Assembly (NCBI GenBank): GCA_963922205.1
Contig: CAWUHX010000020.1
Location: forward strand, 1,488,001 to 1,552,000
DNA length: 64,000 nt
Direction of reading: 5' to 3'
Origin: Romanomermis culicivorax
Taxonomy: Eukaryota > Nematoda > Enoplea > Mermithida > Mermithidae
The position numbers and the translations under genes are program-made. The stretch's first letter is position 1, and each line of letters begins with the position of its first letter. The notes below the pieces were generated by a model that saw only the letters and a program-made list of their open reading frames with translations, searched no databases and had not been told where the DNA came from. Of the stretch, positions 33,114 to 45,794 are shown piece after piece.

Positions 33114-36100
33114 GTCAGTAAAAGCTGTTTAAATACGTTTTTCAACAATCACCACTAAAGTCTGTCTTTTAATTCGTTTACGTAAAACTTTTACTGTAGA
33201 ATTTGTACTCAAAAATTGTTAAAGCTTAGTAGAGTAAGTTCAAAAATTTCCAGTCCAATATAACATACGGTTTATCACAAAACCAAAAAATTGAAATATT
33301 ACTTGTTTTTCACGTTTTCTATTTATAATGTGTTTTTCTTGAAGTGAAGTGCTTCTGGAAAACAAAACTTGGAGAATTATATCATATTTTCACGTCTTCC
33401 TGCTAAACCATATGTCATTTTGGACTGAAAATTTGTGAGGATTCTCAACAAACTTTTAAAATTTTTTGGGTAAAGCATTCTACAATAAAAACTTTGGGTA
33501 AATTGCGATTTATAAGCATTCTATAAAAATAGACTATACAAGCATTTCGAGAAGAACATTGCTGTGTTCCATTTCCTCGATTGTGTGCTACATAGTCGAC
33601 CATCCCAGTAGGCCGACTTTTCCATAGGGTCAACTGCTCTCTAATTAATTGCAAATCTATAATTAATATTCTAATTAACAAACTTTTTTTACTCTTTTTA
33701 CGATTTTTCTGCAGAAAATCGTAAAAATATGAAATAAACCTTGCTTTTCAGCTTTATTATTTCGTAGCACTCAAAAAATAAGAGGGTTTCTCACTTTATT
33801 TTCCTGATCAATTTTCGCAAAGTATTCGTGGCAAGTATTCAAAGTTTTTTTCGGGAGGCGTTGCGAAATTGAAATTAAAAAAATTACTGCATTAAATCAT
33901 TTTCGCAATGTTTTGGCAATAGAATTTTTCCCTGACGGTCTGTTAGGTCTGAGGCAGCCTGACCTACAATTTTTAGATGACATATGTTTTGACGGAAAAA
34001 TATATGATAGCATATGCCTCCCGATTTAATGGCCATTTTAAGAAAAACAGACTATGGTCCAAAAATGCTTTTTCTTCGGCGAAACATCATGCAGTAGGGC
34101 TATAGTTCTTCGAAAATTGAATGTCTTGAAAGAGTGCATGCTGACAATCCATGATGACAAATCAAACGATAATTCTAGTTTTTTAAATTTAGAGCTGATC
34201 ACGATGACAGACTATAGTTTGTTTTTATAAAACGCTTGTGAAGTGAAAATTGACAAAAATTAACATTGTTGGGAAAATCATTTACACAAACTTTTCACTA
34301 TGAAATTTTTTACTCGGAAAATAATTGAAGGTTAGTTGAGTATGTTCATGGGCCTTCAGCTCTATGTGACGTACAGTTTCGCTGAAAATCTTGAAAATCT
34401 GAAATATTACTTGCTTTCCACTCATTATTTGGAAGTATTTCAAGAAAAACAGTCTATAAATGCATTACTGCAAATTTTATAAGACGTATTTTGGGACCTT
34501 TTGCTACAATTTTACCACCACAACATTTTATTAGTCCATCATAAACTCTCAACCTAAGCCTAAGACACGACTGATATGTATATCAAATGCTTCAAAAATG
34601 TCGTCGTGGTAAAATTTTAGAAAAGATCCTCATTTGGTTGCTGCCAAATCAATTATGTCTGAAGATTATTTCAAAAGAAGTAGTATCTTCAGAGCAATTC
34701 TTTATTCTTTATTATGACTCAAAAACCTCGCATTTCAAATTATTTACTGATTCAGATACGCTGCCTTGACACGACCATCTCGATACGAAATCGAGCAAAG
34801 TCCAACTAGATGTCGATGCTGGATAATATTTACTTGGATCACGTCAGCCTTACTGTGTTGCCCTTCGTTGTTCGGGGAAGAGAAACAGGCCCGCTATTAC
34901 AAGTAAAACCTAGATTAAGACTCATATCGTGAGTTCCACACCTGTTAAAAACGCTTGAAGTTCAAGATTTCAAAATTTTGAATTTAAGATGTGAGTGCCA
35001 CACCCTTGTTTCTCACTGCAATGAATTATTTTATATTTGAAGTGAGACTCAACATTCTTCAGAATTTGAGTTGAAAGTGCAACAGTGGGCACTGCGTACG
35101 CTGGTTGTAATAGACAGGAATATTCATCACATTTTGAAATTTTGATAATGCGTGAATTTCGGATTGGTATAACAAACGTTAATACTCAGTTATTTTCGAC
35201 GGGATATCCAATCTACGAGCATTTTATTGGACCCCTAGGGGTCAGTTGCAGTTCAATTCAGTGGTTCAGTATTTCTATCAGTAGCCGTACATTTTTGGGT
35301 TGGACCAAAGAATTATAGAGTAGTGGCTTTCTAGTGGTTCAGTAGTCAGTTTCACTGTCGTTCTTTAGTACGGTATTTTTCCGTAGCACCAATAACTATT
35401 AGAGTAGTCAGTTTTTAAGTAATTCAGTGGCGGGATTCACGTTCATAATAGTTCAGTAATCACTTCTAGAGGTCCAGTAGATCAGCAATCCCCGCTATAG
35501 GTAGATTGATGTCAGATGTTTATTGCAGGTTTCTAGAAATAAAGTTGATTTTTTTGTTATTACTCTTCTGGTTCCAAAAACTCATTTTTCTGGGGCCGGT
35601 TTCATTAGAGACTTTAAGCTACAGCTCAGCTGCAGCTTAACTTTCTCGGTATGTTTTGTGTGCTTGAGTTAAGTTAAAGCTGAGCTGCAGCTTAACGGCA
35701 ATGGTATAACATATAAAGTTAAGCTACAGCTTAAGCTGCAGCTCAGCTGGAGCTTAAGTCTCTTTCATGAAATCGGCTCCTGGATAAAATTAAAAAAATC
35801 CTCAAGGAAAAACTGTGTCATTTATATTCATCAAAAGTCTTTTTTGGCCATTAAAAAATCCCACAGTAAAGACCGCTAGATTTTTGATGCAATTGGAGCT
35901 TTTCTATACTCCATTCATTTCAAAAGGATCGATGCAACGATCCCATGAAAACAAATCAGTGAGCGGCAAATAGAACAGCTGAAAATTTCCTCCAATAAAC
36001 TGGTCAAGTGCTCCAAATTTCACCAGTTCACGCAGCTACCGACGCAGTTTTGTCCGAACCGGCAGTGTATGATGTTTTTCAATAACTTCCCATTCTCATG

Positions 36101-37353
36101 AAGAAATTTGTGTTTTCTACACTATAAAGTTTTCTACTTGGTGAAAATTGCGCATAAAATTGAACTTACTTTTTTGGTTTTCGCTGCGTCTATTATTTTA
36201 CATTAAATGAACTGTAGTAGTCGTATATCGACTACTCTATGGGTAGTGAACCAATGAACTGCTAGAGTAGTTCAGTTGTCATTATAACTGATGTTAGTGC
36301 AACAGGCCCTAGAAGCGATTGTACTTACGGCTGCTGAATTACTCTAGGAGATCAGTGGACTCCTAGATTAGTCGAGAATTGACTACTAGAAACGCTCCGA
36401 TTGATCTAAAAATCTAGTGGTTTTGTATTTCAGTGGTTCAGTGGACTCTAATGTGAGATTTTCTAGTGGTCAAAAAAGACCTGACGAAATTTAAATTGCA
36501 TTTTTTCCTTGAAAATTTTTTTCGGGCTGAACATCTATAGCAGTTCGGTGGTGTAGGGGCAACTGAAATTTTTGACTACTGAAGCACTGAACCTCTTCAG
36601 CAGTTTCAGCAGTTCAGTAGTCGCTGGTGCAATAGGCCCCACTATTTCTGTGCGTTAATTGTCTGAATTATGCTTGATATTTGACTTCCTAAAAATATTT
36701 TTTTCAGGGACGCCTATCTGTGCATTCTAAATTGGAGTGCCACTACGTCATATTCGGTCACCTTAGCCGTATTGGTCATTGTGCCTAGCCTGTTCAGTAT
36801 ACTTTTCACCTATTCTTACATTTTTCGGAATCTACGTAACCCGGATAATTTGGAGGACAATCAAAAAATGCTGCTGGACAACGACCCCACGTACGCCATG
36901 TCTTTTTTCGTCATAGTTTCGTTTTTCGTCTCTTGGGCGCCGTATTTTTCGCTAAAATTGTTGGAAACCTTGCTCCAAACAAACGTCAAGTCCAAAATTT
37001 TGCATTTCACCGTCACGTGGTTGGCCATTTCGGGCGGTTGTTGGAAAATCGTTATTTACTGTATGATGAGTAAGGATTTTCGAAAAAATTTACTAAATTT
37101 CGTTTTGGTCCGTTATCGTAAGAAAAAGCGCGCCAAAGTTTCACCCGGCGGCGGCCAACAATTGAGGAGCGGCCCCGGTTCCAAAGATAAATTGACGTCG
37201 TCCCAAAATAAGGTGGCTCACGTGGCCAACGCCGTTTCGGCCGCGGTCAATAAGCACAGGTTGTCGACGACGACGCCGGCCGCGGCTGCCGTGCAGGCGA
37301 ATTCTACTAATACGAAAACGATCATAGCTCAAAAGAGGCAGAGGTTCTTGTAG
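32689..37353 (+). CDS. Rhodopsin-like G-protein-coupled receptor, three exons
   Basis: Joining 32689-33113, 34756-34902 and 36708-37353 gives 405 residues with seven membrane segments. All junctions are phase 2 with GT/AG sites, and the join rebuilds the DRY motif (LDR|YAAL). Landmarks: D2.50 in LAVVDLL, C3.25, the TM4 Trp in FTWITSALLCCP, an ECL2 Cys in DAYLCILNW, P5.50 and Y5.58 in TM5, and SWAPY in TM6. Position 3.32 is Glu rather than the Asp of amine receptors. The TM7 NPxxY motif is replaced by KIVIY. The C-terminal tail is basic then Ser/Thr/Ala-rich. It would sit in the plasma membrane and couple to G proteins; the ligand is unknown. The start may be ATG 32689 or an upstream exon joined at the acceptor-like CTACAG near 32725. 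Introns are 1.6 and 1.8 kb and full of inserted repeats. Confidence 0.9.
33185..33540. repeat. CTATAGT-family MITE copies in GPCR intron 1
   Basis: A right half (about 33185-33350, ACTTTTACTGTAGAATTT...) is followed by an inverted copy (about 33350-33535) ending TAAAAATAGACTATA. The pair forms a foldback structure of about 350 bp. Confidence 0.6.
34213..34459. repeat. CTATAGT-family MITE, near full length
   Basis: The best preserved copy of the most frequent repeat in the window, about 247 bp. It begins TATAGTTTGTTTTTATAAAACG and ends ATTTCAAGAAAAACAGTCTATA, so the ends are inverted (CTATAGTC.GTTTTTCTTGAAAT). Inner landmarks shared by copies are TTTTACTGTAGAATTTTTT, GAAGGTTAGTTGAG, ATGTGACGTACGGTTT and TACTTGCTTTCC. 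Other copies lie near 3865-4102, 7076-7298, 12431-12648, 16977-17208, 32105-32310, 33185-33540, 39812-40222, 46200-46385 and 48484-48725. No coding capacity. The TA at each end is compatible with a Tc1/mariner-type target site. Confidence 0.75.
34756..34902 (+). CDS. GPCR exon 2 (TM4)
   Basis: A 147-bp exon between ACTGATTCAG and ACAA|GTAAAA, in frame with both neighbours and too short to stand out as an open frame. It completes DRY with YAALTRPSRYE, supplies the second intracellular loop and TM4 (CWIIFTWITSALLCCP), and ends in ARYYK leading into DAYLC of exon 3. Confidence 0.9.
35238..36640. repeat. 1.4-kb element with GGGGYC..TTGCA ends in GPCR intron 2
   Basis: The left end reads GGGGTCAGTTGCAGTTC and the reverse complement of the right end reads GGGGCCTATTGCACC. 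Both flanks (35238-35500 and 36235-36640) are built from degenerate units such as AGTGGTTCAGTAGTCAG. A further end-like motif, GTGCAACAGGCCC, at about 36280-36292 suggests a composite or partial duplication. It contains the nested MITE at 35591-35782 and a fragment of the TATACTC element (about 35905-36222). Confidence 0.55.
35591..35782. repeat. 192-bp MITE nested in GPCR intron 2
   Basis: The left end CTGGGGCCGGTTTCATTAGAG and the reverse complement of the right end CCAGGAGCCGATTTCATGAAAGAG match well. The interior is repeated AGCTGCAGCTTAA/TTAAGCTGCAGCT palindromes. Same length and terminal motif as the element at 1651-1840. Confidence 0.7.
36708..37353 (+). CDS. GPCR exon 3 (TM5-TM7 and tail)
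   Basis: Follows acceptor TTTTTTTCAG at 36707. Encodes ECL2 Cys, TM5 with P and Y, a short third loop, TM6 with SWAPY, TM7 with the unusual KIVIY, helix 8 (MSKDFRKNL) and a tail of about 85 residues, ending at TAG 37351-37353. Confidence 0.9.
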
Positions 37354-37547
37354 AGCCGCGTGGAAGTGGGGAAAATGGTCGATTTACGGGTCGGCGAGCA
37401 AGAAAAAATTAATTAGCGTCTCAACGAACAAAAGCTCAGTAACAAAATGTAAATTTTTTAAAACGTTAATTTTTAGAGTAGCATATGATCACGTGATCAG
37501 GGTATTCTTTGCAATGACTCGTGGATTTACCCTCTGGTCTGGTTTAT

Positions 37548-37553
37548 AATAAA
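37548..37553 (+). terminator. Polyadenylation signal of the GPCR gene
   Basis: AATAAA about 195 bp after the stop codon, in an otherwise AT-rich 3' region; the cleavage site would lie within about 20 bp downstream. Confidence 0.55.
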
Positions 37554-37559
37554 TACATG

Positions 37560-40500
37560 ATAGAGCAAAAAAACTCATAATCGTTTCCGTAAAAACATGC
37601 CTCGTAGTGTAGTTTTCTAAAGTTTCTTTATCAGATCTATCGGGGCTTTCAAGGGTTTAAGTCATTCTATTTGTATAACTTGCATCTTTCTGATTCTTAT
37701 CAATATTCCGCATTGTTCGAGGAAACAGCCCTTCAAGGCTTTTTCCTTCATATGAAGTGTTCGGATTTTCCATCAAAGTAGCCGGTCTGTGGGTTCGTTC
37801 TTACGAATGTCATGCACATAACTGTAGTATATTAGAGCTCTACAAATCTACAGCAAATTATTGTCTTCCGGAGTTTACGCTTGCTTTACTTCAAAATTGA
37901 GTATATTTAGTCATTGTCAACTGTGAAAACGCTGCACCAGTCAACCAAATGATGAAAACAGCACTTCGATCGATCAGAAGTAACTCTTTGAATGTACTGT
38001 TCAGATCTCAAAATTTCCTATCATCAGACGTACATTTTATGATCAGAATTGTATCAAGTTTTTTCTTGTAAATTAGAAGTACAATCATACATGCACGTGG
38101 GGGGTTTGGGGGGCTTTTGACCCACAACAGATTCTCGCCGACCTCCAGTAGATATAACTACCCCAGCAATGATTGAGGAGACGGTGAAGGAAATTAAGCT
38201 AGAGAGAAGAAAAAGTCGCCATAAAAATGGGAATAATGCTGTAGGTTGACAATTTTCCTGAGCAAAGCATAACTTGATTCCAAAAAAGTAAAATTAAAAC
38301 TTTAAAAGTGCAGTCTAAGCAAATAATTTCACATATCTGACTAATAAATGTTGAACAATGTACTGCTTGGATGTTAGAAAACATTTCTAAGACCTTTCTT
38401 TTCGCTATCAAGAATTAAAGAAAAATTTTGTATTACACTCCCTGTCCTGGCAGACCCCCAGCAGAATTTCTATGCTGTGCATGTATGAGTACAATAATAC
38501 AAAATGAGTATAATACGAGGACGCCAGGATCACGCTCATTTTACGAATTCTGTATTGTTGTGATTTATAGCAAATTTGACATTAATATGTGTTATAAATC
38601 TTCTTTACAATGTTATTATTGGAATAATAAAAGCTCAAGCAATATAACATGGATGAAGCAATGTGAAAAATAAGAAAAAAGAGAACAAAAAGAACAAGTT
38701 GTTCAAAACATACCGACAAAGCTCGAACGCAAAAGCGGTAAGCAAGAACGGAAATGAACTCCAAAAGAAAATTCAAAAAGAACAAATTTTTCATCCATAA
38801 ATGATAATGAAGTGTCTGCTAATTTCTAACACTCGTTAAACAAACAAAAGGAATTTTCTCTTATTGCTTGCTAAACGCTGCGGTCATCAATCATCGGCCG
38901 CCCATCCAGCGAGCACGAAAATACATAAAGCGAAGCAGGCCTGGCAGTTTCCAGGGTTTTTTGTGTACCCAGTCGGTGGATTGAGTTTTTTTTATGGAAT
39001 GCAACAGAATATAATGCAAGCTCGTAGAGCTTAGTTTATTAGAAAGTTGTACGATGACGAAGTACAAATTTTCCGTTGAAAGAATTTTGCTGTAGCATTG
39101 CCTTGCTTATTGTCGATTAGTTTTCATCAAAATTTTCAGTCGTGATACACTGCTATAGTTCATTTATTTTTAAATCGCAGATGCAGTCGAGTCGCAGCGA
39201 ATGTTCCATTTTTAAAAACTGGACGGTAATCAACTGTATTCAGCTAATTTAGTATTCATGATTGGGATTACCGATAATGTAGAACTCATTTAAATCTACT
39301 CCCTCTGCATCTATGATTTGAAAAATAAGTTGACTGCAGCGACATCATCTATCTCAATAATTTTTTTCTGTTTTTTTCCTCTACTGTTTTCTATGAGTTT
39401 AATTGTTCATAAGTTCTTTTGATGGACTATTCTTGAAATAATTAGTTAATTCATATGATTTCTATTTCATTGCAATCTGTTTTTCATGTACGAGTACTGT
39501 GCCAATGTATTATTTTAATTGAACTTGTCATCCATCTATGAAGAATTCGGCCATTTATAGAAATGGTGCCATGAGTGGTTTCTCAATAGCATGAAGATGA
39601 TTCGTAACTTTGCGAATATATGGAGATCATAACCTATTGTAAGAGGCACCATCATAGAATTAACCAGATACACATTTGCGTCCAAAATTTTCAGTTTAAA
39701 AATACCCACAAATGGTCTGACAGGTTTTATTGAGGTAGGTTATTTTTCAGTGATCTTACAGCCTATAGAATATTTTCTATGCTTGAAACTCGGAAAATGA
39801 CAGAAATTATAGTCTGTTTTTCTTGAAATGCTTGCAAATAATAGAATTGGAAAGTAAGTACTACATTTCCTGTTTTTAAGATTTCTTGCTAAACCATGTG
39901 TCACATAAGGCTAAAAATTTCTGTGAGTCTACCCAATTACCAATTTTTCAAGTGAATAGTCTTACAATAGAGCTTTGTGTAAATGACAATGAGAGCGATA
40001 TTAGATTTTTGTTCTTTTTTATTTATAAGCATACTGTTGTCAAAATCGTAAACAGCTCCTTTACTGTATAATTTTTCACTCAACAACTTGTTGAAGGTTG
40101 GTTGGGTACATTTACAAATTTCCAATCCTATGTGGCATATGGTTCAGCAAAAAATTCTTAAAATATGAAAAAGTACTTCTCCCATTTTCATTATTTACTA
40201 GCATTAAAAAAACACTATAATGCTCATTTTTCAATTTTGCGATATCAAAGCTCTCGTTTTCTTCTTTGTGATATCAAAGCTCTCGTTTTCTTCACTATAA
40301 ATTCAGTAGGAAGACAAATTTTGGACTGTAATTTCGTTGTTGCAATATTCTATTCTCTAACACACTGTGGTGAGCAATATGACATCCTAGAAATTCAACG
40401 CCTATCAATAGTAAACCTTCTCTGTTGCAATCAAATCCGCGGTAGAGTTACTGCTTAGAAAAAAAGGTCTGAATAATTTCAGTGCAAAATTGTTTTAAAA

Positions 40501-43500
40501 AATTATGCTAACACGCTGAAATGAATTGTATTGAATGACACACGTTTTGTCATTTTTTTAGAACCGTGACACATTTCAGTTGATGACAAAAATAATGGAA
40601 TTTCAGGAAACCCAACTCAATGTTTCAACTTTGCACCAATCGGAAGTAATGATAATTTATAAGGGATAAATGCTCGAATCTGGGGATACTTTTACACAAG
40701 ATTACTCTAAACATACAAATAAAGATGATATGAAATCTACTGCTGCGATTCGCTTTTTATTGGTCACGATATGGCTGTTAAAGTTTATTCGTCAAGAGGC
40801 CACTAATTCCCTTCAGCAACGATTGTTGGTGATGCCCGAAGATCACTATTTTTCCTGTCTCAAAGTAGAATGATCCGGTGTATCACATGTTGCAACAATA
40901 GCTGAAGTCGAGCAAAAAAATGAAATATCAAAGTCTTGAAGGAAAAATAGATGAAAATGAATGCAAATGACAAAATGAACAAGATAAGAGAAATATAAAT
41001 CGAGATGAAATACCATCTGCGCATTCGATTCTGAAATCAAACTTGGATTTTGACAGGCCGATAGATCAGAACTTTTATCGTTTCGTTCAAATTATTTTTA
41101 AACTTTTCTTGACATGAACTTTTTCGGGAATTGGAAACAGTCAAAAAATTCCGTGATAAAAAACGCATCTGGAACTAATTTAAGGACTCATTTTTGGCGC
41201 AATTAACCGGCACTCGTTAGTGAGATTGATCCTATTGCAGACCTTGCATAATGGTCAATACCGAAAAAATAACCGCTTACCTCAAGTCAAACTGACTTCC
41301 AAACTGAAGCACGCTACAGTAAGCTTAACCCTATTGATTTAATCATCCTTTTGAAAATCTCTGCCCCGATTTCGTGCCAAGACTGTACTTCATACATATG
41401 CAACGGCTGAAGTGATCTTTCCATTCATTCTCAATGCTGTAGGTAGACCAGCTCGGTTTGTCGGAATTTCTTCATTTAGCCATGAGAAAGTGGCGAATAT
41501 TACTCTTTCATGAATAATCATCATCTGGGCTGGGGAAAAAGTTTTTTCTCCAACAAATACTGCCTATGAGGCATTGATTCACAATGCGTAATAGTGAAAA
41601 AACCGCACACAATAATGATATAACTAGTTTGTATATGAATATCTGGTGTGTATATGGCAGACTGCAAAGTTAGTGGACGATTGGATTTTATCCCTAATTT
41701 TTCAAATGCAGACCATTTGATCCGTGATTTAGTCGAAATTTTATAATGTTTTATTTACATTGAATAGGTTTTTCTATAACTGTCCTGTCGTACAATATTG
41801 GTTTTATACTGTTATATATCACGTAATGCGATCTGTAATGTTATAGAGGATGAGACTACTTGATTATGGGCTCTGGATTTGTGAATTAATGACCCTCCTT
41901 TTAATATCGGGCATATGTTCTATTGAATTATGAGTATCTATTTCATCATCAAGAGTCAAAGAAGAATGATTCAAAGTTGAAAAACAAGATTTTTATAAAT
42001 CCCAATATCCAAGCGTTAGATCGGTTTGAACCCGTATTCGAACAATTTTAGACAAGTTATACACTTTTGTGAACTTGCAATGGTTCTGCTATGAATAGCA
42101 GTAAACCACATTGAGAAATTCTATATGCTCAAGTATTTTATTGTCTAAAATTTCTTAACTGAAGAGAATAGCGCTTTGGACTTGTCCAGCTCTGATTGCT
42201 CCTCTTTATAGACTTCCAGAAATTTTCACAGATACTTTTTTGCGAACATGAAACAGGCCAAGTCGCAATCAATATCTCATGGAGTTTTTATATGCGACTC
42301 TCAATAGCATAAGTTGATAGGATGAATTATAAATCTAATACTGGCGTTTCGAGTGTATGAGAATTACCAGCGCAGTTTTTAAATCTAGAGAAAGGAAACT
42401 GCAGCGATAAAGCAATTTCTAGAGACCAAATGACTCCTGGATTCAAGACTTCATCTGAGTCATGAGTATCAAATTTTGAGTTCGAATGATGATCCCATTC
42501 TAAAAATTTATTTATTCGAGAATGTACGATATCTAGCAAATCAGTGTGTCAATTCAACTCAGTATTTTGACCATCATCTATCCATTGTCAATATTATTTA
42601 GGTACTATGGCAGGTTAGTGGACGCCATTGATCCTTGACATTCTGTGAAACTGAGATGTCACGAATCAACATTTTTTGCACTGGAACTTGTTTTCTTTTT
42701 TCTTGTTCTTATCTTTTTCTTCCTTTTTCTGATTTTTCATACCTGAATATTAATCAGGGCTCATATACCAGCACCGACATGGTCAGACGAATAATAATAA
42801 TAATAAAATAGCACAACAAAAGCAAAATTTTGTGCTCGGCAAAATTTTTTCCTCAATTTTTCCGGAAAGTTTTTTATTTCGTCTTACCTATCGCTGGAAA
42901 ACAAAATATAAATTATTCATTTTTTTACTTCTCGTGTGGAGAAAACGTGTTCGGTGTGGTTTTTTTAGTTTTCAGTTTCTGAATAATGTATATGTTTTTA
43001 CTCTTATGAATGAACGACTTTTCTCTATCTCACTTCCTTTCTGTCGATTAATCAATTGTCTACGTAGAATGATGGTCAACTCAAACTTTGATCCCGTTTA
43101 GCTCCGCAAAAATTATAATGCGATCCAAGTAGAGTTTTGTTTATGGATGGAGATTGGCGAGTCTATCCATTGGTCTTCAGAGTATGATCCCAAGATTATC
43201 TCACACAATGAATCCTCAGCCAGGATTTTAAAACTGTTAACTTCAGTGATTCGATCAAAATTAGAAGGGTTTTAAAAAGCAGTTTCAAAAAGTCTTTTGG
43301 CGTAAGTCATTCGAAAGCAGTCCTATAATATTTTTATGCAATTTGCATTTATTTAGTTTTCACTTCGCACATTTTAGAGGATGGATAAGCAATTCTTGAA
43401 TTTCTAGAATAATTAAAACGAGAAATCAAAAAGATTGGAGCAAATAAAAAACCAACCATATTAACGTGTGAAAATTCTAAAAAAGATATGAAAAAAAATT

Positions 43501-45195
43501 CTCGAGAAAAGGAAAATAAATTTTTAATGAAAAATTGCAAGGAGATTAGAATATAAAAAAGGAACAATGAACCATGAAGCGAGTATAAAATATTTGAAAA
43601 TAGAACAAGAGATGATACTGATCTCGGATTGTTGAGATTTAGTTATAGACAAGTAAAGGAATCTAAATAGAAAAAGATCATAAGTTTTTTGACCAGATAG
43701 ACCTATAATCCATTTATTTCTAAATGAATGTAAAAAAATTCGAAGAAATTCTTAGATAGGGGATGACCATCCATCATTTTTTTCTCTGTAGCCAACATTT
43801 TCTTTCTTCAAGTTGTAGTCTTATTAACTTGTATAATTAATCTGAGAGAAAAAAATCGGCCACAAAAAAGCGAGTAGCTTATTATTTGCACATGCATTAT
43901 CTTTACTTTCCGTGAATCATTTAGAAAAAACGGATTATAGCTAGAATCATACAATTTCTGTTTAAAAGCCACCATTTCATATCTAACGGCATCATGTGAA
44001 CCCTCGAATCGACACTGTACATGAATATGAACTGTCGATTCAGCAGCCATATCATTTCAGTCACTGAGACCACTCAGCCACTGGAACCCCATTGAGGACT
44101 GTACTTTTTCATTTAGAGAATCAACTTCAAAAATAAAGAAGTATTCAAAGTTATATGTTACGAAATGATTAGTAGTTTTACGCCGTGCAGTAGAATTCCA
44201 ATATTGGAAATAACGCCTCGAATTTCTTGTTGTTATGAGAAAAAATTTCTTTTTTCGAACGTGTTACAAGTAGTTCAAAACTACAACAATGTTTAGCGGC
44301 TCCTTTCTTCGTTTGTCTTCACAGTCCATGAAAAATGTACATGCAAATGAGGTTATGAATGGTTATCATGCACACCCCATGCAAGACGGATTGGAATTAA
44401 TTAAATGATAAACTGTAGATGAAATTCGGACTGTCGTAGTCAAAACTATATTCATTGAATCAAACTAACTACTGAATAATTTAAAATATGAATTGCAGGA
44501 TTAGTCGACTTATTTAATTTTTTCTGGTTTTTTTCCAAATAAGCCTCGGAAATATACAAAATATGTTTATGCAAATAATAAACAAACTGCGTACTCGGCC
44601 GCCTACTGTAGCAGTCAGGACTAAAACTTGAAAAAAGAAAATAAAAGCCTGCGGTGCATGGTCATCACCTGTCTACAGATTTGTTTGCAATTTCTGCATA
44701 CAGAGCCTCATTCGGAAATAAATGGAGCATAGTGGTTGATTAATGTAATAATCAGCATATCGCGTGATAAGGATCGAGTAAAAAATAACATTCCGTGTCA
44801 TCCCTCATCTGCGATGTTCCATTTTTTCCAACTGAGACTTAAAACGAAAAAAGATGCTTAGGCAGAGAAAAAACAATCTACAGCTGACAACAGTTTTCGC
44901 AAATCGACTGAAGCAGATAGGCCAAAAACTTGAGACAAGAATATGACCGCGTGCATTGCAGGTTTTTCATCCACAAATACATTTCTCTACGTTGTGTTTT
45001 AAATAGACTATTGTTTTCTCTTCCATTTTTGCTGTATAACCTGTTCCCATAAAAGCTTTGTAAATTTTAAATGCCAAAAATTTGTTTTAATTTTGACACA
45101 GAGCTTTCACTGTAAAACTATAGAGTCCAAACGTTCAAAAACTTTTAATATCATGCGTTGTGGCTTATTAAAAATTCACGGTGATGAAGTAATTA
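37560..45195. other. Long gene-free stretch
   Basis: No exon is supported on either strand in about 7.6 kb. It contains the palindromic pair of CTATAGT-family copies at 39812-40222. Short matches to the TATACTC element lie near 39158 and 43700. The direct repeat GATATCAAAGCTCTCGTTTTCTTC occurs twice at about 40242-40292. The remaining open frames are short and AT-driven. Confidence 0.5.
39812..40222. repeat. Head-to-head pair of CTATAGT-family MITEs
   Basis: The left copy (about 39812-39990) starts TATAGTCTGTTTTTCTTGAAATGC. The right copy (about 40040-40222) runs the other way and ends TAGCATTAAAAAAACACTATA. Together they make a roughly 400-bp foldback with arms of about 170 bp. Confidence 0.6.
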
Positions 45196-45418
45196 TACTC
45201 TATTCATTTTGAAATGATCGATGCTGCAAGATCGCAGCGAAAATTAGACTCGTTAGCCATATTCGATAAATTTTTCCTTGATTATGCAGACTCCTCGATT
45301 ATTATTTTCTCAATCTTTTAAGGGCCTCCGCGATTGATTTCCCAATTTCTAATAAGGCTGCGTTTTCCACGACTTTGACCGCTGCATCTATCATTTCAAA
45401 ATGAACGGAGTATAGTTC
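45196..45418. repeat. TATACTC-family MITE
   Basis: The left end TATACTCTATTCATTTTGAAATGAT and the right end ATCATTTCAAAATGAACGGAGTATA are inverted matches, followed inwards by GATGC(T/A)GC. About 223 bp with no coding capacity. Partial copies of the same ends occur near 35905-36222 and 54845-54877. Confidence 0.65.
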
Positions 45419-45620
45419 TTTACAAGCACTGAAGGAAACTATTTCTCTCATCGTTCACTTTTTGCTGCAGTCTGACGTTTTGTCGCTATTCCTTTTTGTT
45501 CTTCTACCTTTTTACTTATCGTTCTTTATTTTCCGTTTTTTATTTTATATTTTATTGCTCATTTACGCTAAATAATGTATTTTTATTGCTTTTTCTTATC
45601 TATTTTTCCGGTCGTGCCAG

Positions 45621-45794
45621 GCCAATTGAATCGAACGTGGTTCCGAGAAAAGCCGATCTTTTTTCCAACGCCTCCAGAGTCTTTTTAGGGGTTTTTGGAA
45701 TCAAATTCTAAATTTAGCCTTTTTTCAGGAACGTCCCTTACCAAGACGTTCGGGACTTGGAGGAAATAGTTTCATGATAGTAGCTCACGTATAA
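45621..45794 (+). CDS. Possible pair of coding exons with a 38-bp intron
   Basis: After acceptor GTGCCAG (45620) a frame reads PIESNVVPRKADLFSNASRVFLG to 45690. A donor GG|GTTTTT and acceptor TTTTTTCAG (45728) would define a 38-bp intron. The next frame reads ERPLPRRSGLGGNSFMIVAH and either stops at TAA 45792-45794 or splices out at CAC|GTATAA. The last choice is phase 0, which fits the phase-0 exon at 47865, so these may be earlier exons of that gene. A competing frame in the first exon (QLNRTWFREKPIFFP) is also open until TAG 45685-45687. Composition is coding-like but the model is uncertain. Confidence 0.4.
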
